Assembly: GCA_902782445.1 (NCBI GenBank)
Contig: CACZNC010000021.1
Location: 1 to 61,973 of the forward strand
DNA: 61,973 nucleotides
DNA from: an uncultured Ruminococcus sp.
GTDB taxonomy: Bacteria > Bacillota > Clostridia > Oscillospirales > CAG-272
Direction: 5' to 3'
The notes below the pieces were generated by a model, which saw only the letters and a program-made list of their open reading frames with translations, did no database searches and was not told the DNA's origin. A program made the position numbers and the translations under genes. Positions 26,436-35,020 of this stretch are shown here, piece after piece. Position 1 is the stretch's first letter; the number at the start of each line of letters is the position of its first letter.

Positions 26436-28946
26436 TCACCCCTGACGGACGACAATCTCCATCCCGTCGGGGCATTCGACCATCCAGCCGTCGAGCGAAC
26501 CTTCGCACACGGTGAGGACGGCTCTTTCTTTTTCGAACACCGCCCACCCCGTCGAGGAGCAGGTCACGAACGGCACGGTCAGCGGGAATTCGCAGGGGGA
26601 GAAGCGGATCGTTTTCTTCTCCGCGTCCACAGCGAGCCCCGACGCCGCCGTCATGGTCGTCCAGGAGGAGAGGGGGCGGGTGTACCGGAATCCGCATTCC
26701 CAGTGATTCCAGAGCGCGCCGAACCGCAGCTGATTTGCGTGGATCGTCTGAACCAGCGCGTCCGCGTCCTCCCGATCCCCGACCGTCAGAGCGAGGGCGG
26801 CCACGGCGTACCCGATCCCGGTCCAGTTCGCCTCCGCCTGACAGTTGCGGTAGGTCATGAGGCTGACGGGATCCGCCGGAGTCGCATTGACGAGCCCTCC
26901 GTCCGGTGTGTAGTTTTTCTCCATGACTTCGCGGAGCACAGCACGGACCCGGCTGTCCGGGAGATTACCGCCGATGCCCGCGACCCGGAGGAACCATTCT
27001 CCGTCCAGCTGATCCGTCATGAGGGCGGCGTCGTATTCCGCTCCGTCTTCGCCGTCCTTCTTCCAGAGCAGATAGGAAGAGCCGTTCCAGAGCAGTTCCT
27101 CGAGGGATCTCTGCCCGCGGGCCCGGAGCTTTTCCCATTCCGTCCGCCGCGCCTCGTCCCCCATGACGGCGGCGATGATCTGTGCGGCTTTCAGCGCGGA
27201 GAGCCAGAGGACTGCGATATAGGCGGGGGTCCCTTCGAAGTTCCAGGCGTCGTAGGTGTTGCGCCGCGTCCCCCGATCCGGGAGCCCGTCCCCGTTCCCG
27301 TCGAGCAGCTGCATCGAGTCCATCGCCTTCTGCACCGGGACCCACATCCGTTCGAGATATCCGCGGTCCCCCGTGTACAGATAGTCCCGGCAGACCATCA
27401 GAACGAACTGGTGATTCATGTCCACCCGATCGAATCCGTTGTCCACGTGTTCAAGATCCGGGGTGAAGGAGTGGTGCACCCGTCCGTCCTCCCGCTGAAG
27501 CGCCGCCCCCATTTCCATCTGCTTCAGCTGAAGATCCGGGAACAGGGCCAGCAGTCCGAAGGAGGCATGATAGGTGATGTCCGTCGTGTGGAACCCGCAG
27601 TAGCCGAGCCCTTCCCAGAGCCCGAACTTGCCGTCCTTCAGATACCAGGAATCCTTGACGATGGTGGACAGGTGCCCGCTCCACGACTCCGGATAAGCCT
27701 CCGGCAGACTTGTGCGGTATAAAAGAGACGCGAAGTTTTCGGCGCCGCCTTTGATCCGGTCCCGGTTTTCCCGGAGATACCGGTTGACTTCCCGGGCGTC
27801 CGAAAAGCGGTTCTCGTACCAGTGTCCGAGACGGTTGTGATATTCGCCGTAATGATTCGGGAAGAACCAGGAGAACACGAACCGCACCTTTTTCGTCTCC
27901 CCGGCGGACAGCGTCAGGCGGCTGCACAGCGCGCAGGACCCGAACCTCTCCCCCATCTTCCTCATCGAAGAACGGCAGGCGGAGAGAAAGACCTCCTTCT
28001 CCTCCCGCGTCCCGGGGAATCCGGGGTTCACTTTTCCGACTCGTTCGAGCAGAGAGCGGGCGAAGGGGTATTCCTTCATCGCGGCGATCCGGCGCCCGAG
28101 GGCCTCGTCCGTCAGTTCGTCCGTCCGTTCGGGGATCGGATCGGGGCGTGTCCCGGCGGCGGTGTTCGGAAGCTCGCCTTTCTCCCGGAACCCGAACAGG
28201 AAGGATTCCTGGGACACGCCGAGGTCGGAGTCCGCCACGTATTCCCGGAGAAACCGGAAGTATTCCCCGGCGATATAGCTGATCTCTCCCCCCTCCGCCG
28301 AAAAGCAGAGCGAACCCCGGTCGGCCTCCCGGCTCCTGTCCTCCCAGGGACGGGCTGGTATGGGATTCAGAAAGATCTCCGCGCTCTCCCCCTCCGCCGC
28401 GACTTCGTTCACGCATCCGTCCCGGTTGCAGAAGCTCGGTTCCAGGGACGAGAGCAGGCTGACAGTCACGGGATGGCGGGAGCGGTTGACAAGTGTGAAA
28501 TCCAGGTAGAACCCGGGGGTCGCGCTGTCCTCGGAACTGTGGGGAACGAAGGGAGCCGTCGCCCGCATCTTCACCTCCACCGGGAGCGCGGAATCGAGGT
28601 AGGCGAGGTCGCAGACGGGAAAACGTCCGTCAAACACGATCCGCTCCACGGGCTTGTTCCACGGGTACAACCGGTAGGTGAAGTCCTCGGGTGCGGTCTT
28701 CATGCCGAGTTTGCGCACCACGGGAGAAGAACCCTCCTGCTTCGTCCGCACCCAGAACGATAAGGCGCCAGTCGAACCCTCGCCGTCGTCCGCGGGGCTT
28801 TCCCAGCAGCGGGACGCCCACCTCGGCTGATTGGCGATCTGCCATGCGTGAAATTCGCCGTCCGGGAAGAGTTCCACCGATCCCGTCCCGATGCCGCCCA
28901 GCGCGATCCCGCTTTTCTGGGGAATGTCCGTCACAATGACTGCCAT
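26436..28946 (-). CDS. GH116/GBA2-like beta-glucosidase (DUF608 family)
   Basis: An 836-residue enzyme of the family of bile-acid/glucosylceramide beta-glucosidases. N-terminal beta-sandwich starts with GIALGGIGTGSVELFPDG, the family hallmark. The C-terminal (alpha/alpha)6 barrel contains LWEGLGYCGFHTTD (candidate nucleophile Glu of WEG), NTYDAWNFEGTPAY (candidate acid/base Asp) and DRVDMNHQFVLMV. Family members cleave beta-glucosides, beta-xylosides or glucosylceramide. No signal peptide is seen. GGAGG precedes the ATG. It is 109 bp downstream of the nitroreductase gene on the same strand. A second GH116 lies at 48566-51112, so this function is duplicated. Confidence 0.87.
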   Translation of the reverse strand: MAVIVTDIPQKSGIALGGIGTGSVELFPDGEFHAWQIANQPRWASRCWESPADDGEGSTGALSFWVRTKQEGSSPVVRKLGMKTAPEDFTYRLYPWNKPVERIVFDGRFPVCDLAYLDSALPVEVKMRATAPFVPHSSEDSATPGFYLDFTLVNRSRHPVTVSLLSSLEPSFCNRDGCVNEVAAEGESAEIFLNPIPARPWEDRSREADRGSLCFSAEGGEISYIAGEYFRFLREYVADSDLGVSQESFLFGFREKGELPNTAAGTRPDPIPERTDELTDEALGRRIAAMKEYPFARSLLERVGKVNPGFPGTREEKEVFLSACRSSMRKMGERFGSCALCSRLTLSAGETKKVRFVFSWFFPNHYGEYHNRLGHWYENRFSDAREVNRYLRENRDRIKGGAENFASLLYRTSLPEAYPESWSGHLSTIVKDSWYLKDGKFGLWEGLGYCGFHTTDITYHASFGLLALFPDLQLKQMEMGAALQREDGRVHHSFTPDLEHVDNGFDRVDMNHQFVLMVCRDYLYTGDRGYLERMWVPVQKAMDSMQLLDGNGDGLPDRGTRRNTYDAWNFEGTPAYIAVLWLSALKAAQIIAAVMGDEARRTEWEKLRARGQRSLEELLWNGSSYLLWKKDGEDGAEYDAALMTDQLDGEWFLRVAGIGGNLPDSRVRAVLREVMEKNYTPDGGLVNATPADPVSLMTYRNCQAEANWTGIGYAVAALALTVGDREDADALVQTIHANQLRFGALWNHWECGFRYTRPLSSWTTMTAASGLAVDAEKKTIRFSPCEFPLTVPFVTCSSTGWAVFEKERAVLTVCEGSLDGWMVECPDGMEIVVRQG

Positions 28947-29055
28947 CTAGACCTCCGATTTGATAGAAATAGATTATTGAGCTGTAAGCAGACGCAGAAA
29001 ACCGGGGCGGGGAAGATGAGCCCGGTTTGGGATCCCCGCTCCCGGTACGAATCAC

Positions 29056-29580
29056 TCAGACGCGGATCACATATCCCTCTTTGCGAGGCGCGGCTTCCCG
29101 TTTTCCGCCTTCCGCTCCGTAGCCGAGGATCACGTTTCCGATCCCGCGGAAGCCTTCCGGGACGCCCCACTTCGCCATGAGCGCTTTCCCGGCTTCGCTG
29201 TCGAAGACCTCGGCAGCCCGCCAGATATAGCAGGAATCCACGCCCACGGCTTCGGCGGCGTTCAGAAGATTCCCGATCACGAGATTCCCGTCCGCGACAT
29301 AGGTGGGGATCTTCGGGTCGGCGAATACCACCAGCACGGTCGGCGCGCCGTAGAAGGGATGCCCGTTCTCCTGTCCCATGACCCAGCCGTTGAGCCGTTC
29401 CAGTTCGGCGTAGTCCGCGGGATTCTGCACGGCGGCGATCAGGGGAGACTGCCGTCCCATGCCCGTAGGGGCGTAGGTCCCGGCTTCGAGGATGGCCAAA
29501 AGGTCCTCCTCCTTCACCTGCTCCGGTTTGTATTTCCGGCAGGCGCGGCGGGTTTTCAGGGTGTTCAGCGTTTCGTTCAT
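29056..29580 (-). CDS. nitroreductase family FMN protein
   Basis: A 174-residue nitroreductase-fold oxidoreductase: the N-terminal TRRACRKYKPEQV motif that binds FMN phosphate, YAPTGMGRQSP, GNLLNAAEAVGVDSCYIWRA and a C-terminal GNVILGYG. It probably reduces nitro compounds or quinones with NAD(P)H. AAGGAG precedes the ATG. It is inserted between the PHP gene and GH116 with gaps of 76 and 109 bp, and co-transcription is likely but unproven. Confidence 0.88.
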   Translation of the reverse strand: MNETLNTLKTRRACRKYKPEQVKEEDLLAILEAGTYAPTGMGRQSPLIAAVQNPADYAELERLNGWVMGQENGHPFYGAPTVLVVFADPKIPTYVADGNLVIGNLLNAAEAVGVDSCYIWRAAEVFDSEAGKALMAKWGVPEGFRGIGNVILGYGAEGGKREAAPRKEGYVIRV

Positions 29581-29656
29581 TGGATGCTCCTTTCTCTTCT
29601 TCTGCTTTTCTTTCCTGTCCGTTCTCGATCGATTCCGATAATAAAGTTATCTGAAA

Positions 29657-30346
29657 TCAGTCCTCATACCGGAAAACGCGGTGTTCCCGGTTCCTCAGCG
29701 CGGAGATCAGCCCGGCGAGGGAGTCGACCGGATGATCCAGTTCGATCCCGGCGAGGGCTTTCGCGTCCGTCGAATGACAGTCGGATCCCCCCGTCATGGT
29801 GAGATCGTAGGCCCGGGCATATTCGAGGGCTCTTTCGTTGCAGAACTCCGTCTTCGGCGCGTTCAGCACTTCGACGGCGTCCACGTGATGCGGCAGGAGC
29901 CGGATGTAGGGGATGTACCGCGCCTCGAAAAACGGATGGGCGTGGATCACATAGGCCCCGGCTTCCCGCACGAGATTCAGGTAGTCGACCAGATCCAGCT
30001 CTGTCACTTCCGGATGTTCGAGCAGCCAGTCGTTGTCGAGTCCGAGGGTGATGAAATCGTTCCCGTGGAAGGAGTACTCCCAGCCGTAGAAGACCGAGAG
30101 CCCGATCTCCTCCCCTCTCTCCTTCGCGTGCTCGTAGCCTTTGCGGAATTCCGAGAGCCAGTCCTTCCAGGGGAGGGAACGGTCCACCCGCGTGTTGCCG
30201 GACCAGCAGTGATCCGTCACGACGAAACCGGAATATCCCTTTGATTTGTAAAAATCCGCCATGTCCGCCCCGACGCTTCTGGCGCACGCGCTGCCCTCGT
30301 AAGTGTGGACGTGCAGATCGTAGCGGCAAACCGATTTTTCGTTCAT
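29657..30346 (-). CDS. PHP-domain phosphoesterase
   Basis: A 229-residue PHP hydrolase with the complete metal-ligand set: DLHVHT, VVTDHCW, GWEYSF, YVIHAHPFF and TGGSDCHS. Such stand-alone PHP proteins act on phosphorylated sugars, nucleotides or histidinol phosphate. The ATG at 30346 is five bases after the GH5 stop and fits the family N-terminus. It belongs to the glycosidase operon that starts at 33108, so a sugar-phosphate substrate is a reasonable guess. Confidence 0.85.
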   Translation of the reverse strand: MNEKSVCRYDLHVHTYEGSACARSVGADMADFYKSKGYSGFVVTDHCWSGNTRVDRSLPWKDWLSEFRKGYEHAKERGEEIGLSVFYGWEYSFHGNDFITLGLDNDWLLEHPEVTELDLVDYLNLVREAGAYVIHAHPFFEARYIPYIRLLPHHVDAVEVLNAPKTEFCNERALEYARAYDLTMTGGSDCHSTDAKALAGIELDHPVDSLAGLISALRNREHRVFRYED

Positions 30347-30351
30347 GTTCC

Positions 30352-31374
30352 TCACGCTTTCGCAATGGCCCGGATGATCCTCTCGTCCGCGGCCTCGTTG
30401 TTTTCGTCCGTCACCCGCGCGAATCCGCGATAGCTCCAGACCGCCCGCCCGATCCCGTGGGATATGCAGATGTCCGCCACGTCGTTCAGCCAGCGGACGG
30501 CGGAGTCCATGTCCGCGTTCGCGATGACGCCGTATTCCCCGAGATAGAGGGGCTTTCCCGTCTTCTCGATGAAGTCGAAGGCTGGGCGCATCACCTTTTC
30601 GAGATACCGTCTGTCCACCGTGCCGCCGCGCTCCATGTGCTCCGGGATCCCGTCCCCGTAATACCCCCGGTGGTCGTCGAAGGCGAAGGGATAGGACACC
30701 GGGGTGAGATAGGCGGCGTTCTGCGGCACCCACGACGCCCGCTGATGGGTAAAGAGAAACGGCTCGTACATGTGGAAGGTGTACATCAGATTCGGGTCGG
30801 AGGACAAAGCGAGGTTTTTGAGCTCGTTCACCGAATTCCAGCGGTTCGGCCCGACGATCACGCGGCGGGCTGGGGTGACGGCGTGAATGACGTCCGCGGC
30901 CTCCTGCCAGAGCGAGTTCCACGGACCCGAATCCTCCCAGACCAGCTCGTTCAGCAGCTCAAACCGCAGATTGTCCCCCTCGGCGGCATACCGCTCTGCA
31001 AAGAAGTTCCAGATCGCGAGGAACCGCTTCTGACTGTCCCGGTTGGTGAAGAGATCGTTTTTCGCCCCGTTTCCGAAGAAGAACCCGGGCGCGTGGTGAA
31101 GGTCCAGAACCAGATTGAGCCCGGCTCCCTTTGCCCATCGGATCGCGCTGTCGATATATCGGAGCCCCTCTTCCCGGTAAACCCCCGGTTCTTCGTCGCT
31201 CTCGAAGAGGAAATAGTCCACGGGGAGCCGGACGTGGTCGCAGCCCCATTCCTTCATCCGACGGAAATCGGGTTCCGTGATGTAGGTCCCGAAGTGCTCC
31301 GCCCCTTTCCTCCCGTACTGGGAGATCCAGTGCCCGAGATTGCATCCGGCCATATAGCCGTCGAGTCTGACCAT
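30352..31374 (-). CDS. GH5-family glycoside hydrolase
   Basis: A 340-residue GH5-like retaining endo- or exo-glucanase/mannanase. VRLPVDYFLF, HHAPGF, acid/base Glu143 in ELLNELVW, FHMYEPF and nucleophile Glu280 in YLGEYG. No signal peptide, so it works on intracellular oligosaccharides. It follows the GH36/GH31-like gene by 39 bp and precedes the PHP gene by five bases, indicating a translationally compact operon. Confidence 0.87.
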   Translation of the reverse strand: MVRLDGYMAGCNLGHWISQYGRKGAEHFGTYITEPDFRRMKEWGCDHVRLPVDYFLFESDEEPGVYREEGLRYIDSAIRWAKGAGLNLVLDLHHAPGFFFGNGAKNDLFTNRDSQKRFLAIWNFFAERYAAEGDNLRFELLNELVWEDSGPWNSLWQEAADVIHAVTPARRVIVGPNRWNSVNELKNLALSSDPNLMYTFHMYEPFLFTHQRASWVPQNAAYLTPVSYPFAFDDHRGYYGDGIPEHMERGGTVDRRYLEKVMRPAFDFIEKTGKPLYLGEYGVIANADMDSAVRWLNDVADICISHGIGRAVWSYRGFARVTDENNEAADERIIRAIAKA

Positions 31375-31413
31375 GTTTCGCTCCTCCGGTTCTTTGGTTT
31401 CGATCCGGGATCC

Positions 31414-33108
31414 TTATTCCTCGTCCCCGTACATCCGGTCGATCCGGGCGGTGTATTCCCGCCAGACCTGCGCGATGGCGTCGAGCTCAGCCTTCTCGAA
31501 GGCGAATCCGCCGCCGGGCAGAGGGGAGACGCAGTAGAGATCCGGCACGCCGACGGCAGGCTGATCGAGCATCCAGCGCATCGTGTCGCGGCTCGTGTTG
31601 AATCCGGCGTTGTCCGTGTCGAGCAGGACGCCGGGCATGGCGATGGAGAACATCTTCCCCCGCATCGAGAGATCCTCCCGGCAGTTGCGGTTGTCCGGGT
31701 TGTAGTCGTGCAGGCGGGCCTGATCGCAGACTGCGGCGAAATAGGGATGGCAGGGGGAACAGTTGATGATCGCCTCGGGCTTGATCGACTTCGCCTTGTC
31801 GTAGATGTGCTTCATGAATTCGTAAAGCCACTCGACCCCGTACTTCCCGGAATAGGTGCGGAACTTCTTCCCGATGGGGATCTGGAACGCGTAGTCGATC
31901 TTGATGCCGTCGCAGTCGTAGCATCCCTCGGCGGAGGAGAAGATCCGGGTGAGGGCGGCGTCGAGGATCTCGAGGAACGCGGGATGGGAGATGTCGACTC
32001 TCCTGTCCCCGTCCTCCGTCGTCACCACCGCCTCTTCCGGGATCCCCTCGGGGTCGAAGATCTTGAACCAGAGCATGGTGTGGATCCCCTCCGCGCGCCG
32101 GGCGTCCACGAATCCCCGCAGATCGGGCCATTTCGCGGGATCGGCGATATCCGTGCCGTATTCGGACTGCCATTTGTCGTCGATGATGAGGCAGCGGGGA
32201 TAGAGCCCGGCGTCGTGGAGCCGCTTCACATAGTCCTCGTACACGTCCTGACGGGCAGCCGAAGATCCGCTTGCGGGGAGTCCGTGCTCCGCGAACTGCT
32301 GGATCCACCCGCAGGCGATGGGACCGTGCCAGAACTTCGGCACAACGGCCATCTTCGGCACCGGCATGTTTCCGTAGACATAATAATATTCGCTGTATTT
32401 CCGCATCGCGTCGAACTCGTCCTCGGCGGGATAGCTCACGATGTGCGGGGCCTCCCATTCGCCTGAGACCGCGGTATGCCCGGAGAAATCGGCCGAGAAG
32501 TGGAACCGGCTGTGCCAACCCGACTGGATCGGGCAGTAGTCGAAGGCGTTGAAATTGTGCTCTCCCGGCTTCGCGGCAAGTCCGAACGCCAGCTGACGCT
32601 TCAGTCCCGCGGAGCGGAAGGAATAGCAGAACATCGGCGGCACCATCAAAACCGACCAGCGGTGGCAGGCGGTGGAGGCCTTGAAATAGTAGTCCTGTTC
32701 GTTGTGCCAGGGCTGGGAGGGGAAGAATCCGTACTGGAATTCGTATTCGCTGCCGTGGTCGCGTTCCGCCGCGTTGCCGGAGAAGTATTCGATCTCGTCG
32801 ATCCGCCCCTCGCCGCGCACGGAGACCCGGTAGACAAAGCGCATCGGGGAGGCTTCGAGGGTGTAGGTCTTCTCCTCCCAGAGGGAGCTTTTTCCTTTCC
32901 AGACGAAGGTGCGGCACGCCCCGGAGATCCTGTCTTCGGCGAGGACGGGGACCTCCGGTTCTTCGTCGCGGATCTGCGCGTAATCGCCGCTCAGCATGTG
33001 GACCGCCGACCGGACGTCCAGCCGCGCGATCTCTGTGCCGTCGTAGCAGACGCCGACCGAAGCGCCGTCGACGCGAAGCGAATAAGTGGGATAACGGACG
33101 TCAATCAT
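31414..33108 (-). CDS. TIM-barrel alpha-glycosidase-like protein (GH36/GH31-like)
   Basis: A 564-residue protein. An N-terminal beta-sandwich (about 1-245) is followed by a TIM barrel with CLIIDDKWQSEYG, GIHTMLWFKIF and CDGIKIDYAF, in which Asp of KIDY is the probable nucleophile, as in GH36/GH31. A C-terminal segment with MLDQPAVGVPDLYCVS follows. There is no signal peptide. The ATG at 33108 has AAGGAG upstream. It is the first gene of an operon with GH5 and PHP. Specificity (alpha-galactoside, alpha-glucoside or other) is not readable. Confidence 0.72.
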   Translation of the reverse strand: MIDVRYPTYSLRVDGASVGVCYDGTEIARLDVRSAVHMLSGDYAQIRDEEPEVPVLAEDRISGACRTFVWKGKSSLWEEKTYTLEASPMRFVYRVSVRGEGRIDEIEYFSGNAAERDHGSEYEFQYGFFPSQPWHNEQDYYFKASTACHRWSVLMVPPMFCYSFRSAGLKRQLAFGLAAKPGEHNFNAFDYCPIQSGWHSRFHFSADFSGHTAVSGEWEAPHIVSYPAEDEFDAMRKYSEYYYVYGNMPVPKMAVVPKFWHGPIACGWIQQFAEHGLPASGSSAARQDVYEDYVKRLHDAGLYPRCLIIDDKWQSEYGTDIADPAKWPDLRGFVDARRAEGIHTMLWFKIFDPEGIPEEAVVTTEDGDRRVDISHPAFLEILDAALTRIFSSAEGCYDCDGIKIDYAFQIPIGKKFRTYSGKYGVEWLYEFMKHIYDKAKSIKPEAIINCSPCHPYFAAVCDQARLHDYNPDNRNCREDLSMRGKMFSIAMPGVLLDTDNAGFNTSRDTMRWMLDQPAVGVPDLYCVSPLPGGGFAFEKAELDAIAQVWREYTARIDRMYGDEE

Positions 33109-33119
33109 GTGAAAACTCC

Positions 33120-33148
33120 TTGAAATGATGGGACCGCTGTGGTATAAT
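33120..33148 (+). promoter_or_regulatory. sigma-A promoter of the ABC exporter operon
   Basis: TTGAAA at 33120-33125, 17 bp, TATAAT at 33143-33148, preceded by TGTGG (extended -10). Confidence 0.82.
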
Positions 33149-33197
33149 GACTGTATCACATCCGAACGGGATCCTGTGCGGATTTCCGTTCAGATTC

Positions 33198-33226
33198 ATT
33201 ATAACGTATTTTTTCCCCTTTGAAAA
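33198..33226 (-). promoter_or_regulatory. possible promoter of the 33108-29657 glycosidase operon
   Basis: Minus strand TTTTCA, 17 bp, TATAAT (complement 33198-33203). The -10 is perfect and the -35 is weak. Confidence 0.5.
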
Positions 33227-33274
33227 TGTACAGATTCAACAAATCGCGCCGTGCGTTTTTGGAGGATGGGACAG

Positions 33275-35020
33275 ATGCGGGAACAGGAATCCGATCCGTT
33301 GAAGAATTTATTCAGAACCATGCGGACCTACGCGCTGGAATCGGTGCTTGGGCCGCTCTTCAAGCTCCTCGAGGCCATGTTCGAGCTCTTCGTGCCCCTC
33401 GTCGTCGCCGCCATCGTGGACCGCGGGATCGCACAGGGGGACCGGGCGTTCGTCGCGAGCCGCTTTTTCCTTCTGATCGGCCTCGGGCTCATCGGGATCG
33501 TGTGCTCGATCACCGCCCAGTATTTTGCCGCGAAGGCCTCGGTAGGATGTGCCGCGAAACTCCGCCGGACCCTCTACGACCGGATCCAGCGGCTGTCCTT
33601 CTCGGATCTCGACCGGATCGGCGTCCCCACGCTCATCACGCGGCTGACGGGGGATCTGAACACCGTGCAGAACGGGCTGAATCTGGCTCTGCGCCTGCTT
33701 CTCCGCTCCCCCTTCGTGGTCTTCGGCGCGATGATCATGGCCTTCACCATCGACGCGCGGGCTTCCCTGATCTTCCTCGGGGTGATCCTCGTCCTCGGGG
33801 CGGTGGTGTTCGGCGTCATGCTCGCGTCCGTCCCCGCCTATAAAAAGGTGCAGGGAGAACTGGACAGCCTCACGGGATCCACCCGGGAAAACCTGGCCGG
33901 AGCCCGCGTGATCCGGGCGTTCCGCATGGAGGAGGGGGAGCGCGGAAAGTTCTCCTCCCACAACGACGCTCTCTACCGCCGCCAGCTCTTCGCGGGACGG
34001 ATCTCCGCCCTCACAAATCCCATGACCTTCGTGATCCTCAACGCCGGGATCATCCTTCTGCTCTGGACTTCCGGCCTGCGGGTGAACGAGGGCGTGCTCA
34101 CGGTGGGCCAGACCGTCGCGCTGTACAATTACATGACCCAGATCCTCGTGGAGCTCGTGAAATTCGCAAACCTGATCGTCTCGATCTCGAAGGCCGTCTC
34201 CTGCATGAAGCGGATCGACGAAGTCCTCACGACGGAACCGGCCATGAGCTTCCCGGAATCCGATCCCGCAGAGGACCCGGACGCCCCCGCCGTGGAATTC
34301 CGGAATGTCACCCTCGCCTACACCGGAGGGGAACCGGCCCTCGCGGGAGTGAGCTTCACGGTCGGCCGCGGGGAGACCGTGGGGATCATCGGGGGCACCG
34401 GGGCGGGGAAGACCTCCCTCGTCGCCCTGATCCCCCGGTTCTACGACGCGACGGAGGGCACGGTCCTCGTCAACGGAGCCGACGTGAAATCCTATCCGGC
34501 AAAGACCCTCCGCGGCAAGATCGGGTATGTCCTCCAACGGGCGAGCCTTTTCCGGGGGACGATCCGCTCCAATCTGCTCTGGGGCGCGGATGCCGGGGAC
34601 GAAGAACTCGCCGAAGCCATCCGGTCCGCCCAGGCCGCCGACGTGGTCTCGGCGAAGGAGGACGGGGTGGATTCCGCCGTGGAACAGAACGGACGGAACT
34701 TCTCGGGCGGACAGCGGCAGCGTCTCACCATCGCCCGGGCCCTGGTCCGCAGGCCGGAGATCCTGATCCTAGACGACAGCGCCTCCGCCCTCGATTTCGC
34801 CACCGACGCTGCCCTGCGGAAAGAGCTCGCCTCCCTTCCGTACCGCCCCGCGACTCTGATCGTATCCCAGCGGACCGCGTCGATCCGGCACGCCGACAGG
34901 ATCATCGTTCTAGACGACGGGCGCGTGGCGGGGATGGGCAAGCACGACGAACTGCTGGAAACCTGCCCGGTCTACCGCGAGATCTACGAATCCCAGTACC
35001 GGAAGGAGGAGACGGCATGA
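33275..35020 (+). CDS. ABC exporter half-transporter (TMD-NBD), degenerate-site subunit
   Basis: A 581-residue type-I exporter subunit: six TM helices (about 20-300) then an ATP-binding domain with Walker A GGTGAGKTS, signature FSGGQRQRL and Walker B LILDDSASALD. The catalytic Glu after Walker B is Asp and the D-loop reads SASALD instead of ATSALD, as in the degenerate half of heterodimeric exporters. The H-loop position reads VSQR rather than VxHR, again degenerate. ATG at 33275 chosen over one nine bases earlier because GGAGG is then correctly spaced. It overlaps the next gene by four bases. Substrate (drug, lipid or peptide) unknown. Confidence 0.9.
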   Translation: MREQESDPLKNLFRTMRTYALESVLGPLFKLLEAMFELFVPLVVAAIVDRGIAQGDRAFVASRFFLLIGLGLIGIVCSITAQYFAAKASVGCAAKLRRTLYDRIQRLSFSDLDRIGVPTLITRLTGDLNTVQNGLNLALRLLLRSPFVVFGAMIMAFTIDARASLIFLGVILVLGAVVFGVMLASVPAYKKVQGELDSLTGSTRENLAGARVIRAFRMEEGERGKFSSHNDALYRRQLFAGRISALTNPMTFVILNAGIILLLWTSGLRVNEGVLTVGQTVALYNYMTQILVELVKFANLIVSISKAVSCMKRIDEVLTTEPAMSFPESDPAEDPDAPAVEFRNVTLAYTGGEPALAGVSFTVGRGETVGIIGGTGAGKTSLVALIPRFYDATEGTVLVNGADVKSYPAKTLRGKIGYVLQRASLFRGTIRSNLLWGADAGDEELAEAIRSAQAADVVSAKEDGVDSAVEQNGRNFSGGQRQRLTIARALVRRPEILILDDSASALDFATDAALRKELASLPYRPATLIVSQRTASIRHADRIIVLDDGRVAGMGKHDELLETCPVYREIYESQYRKEETA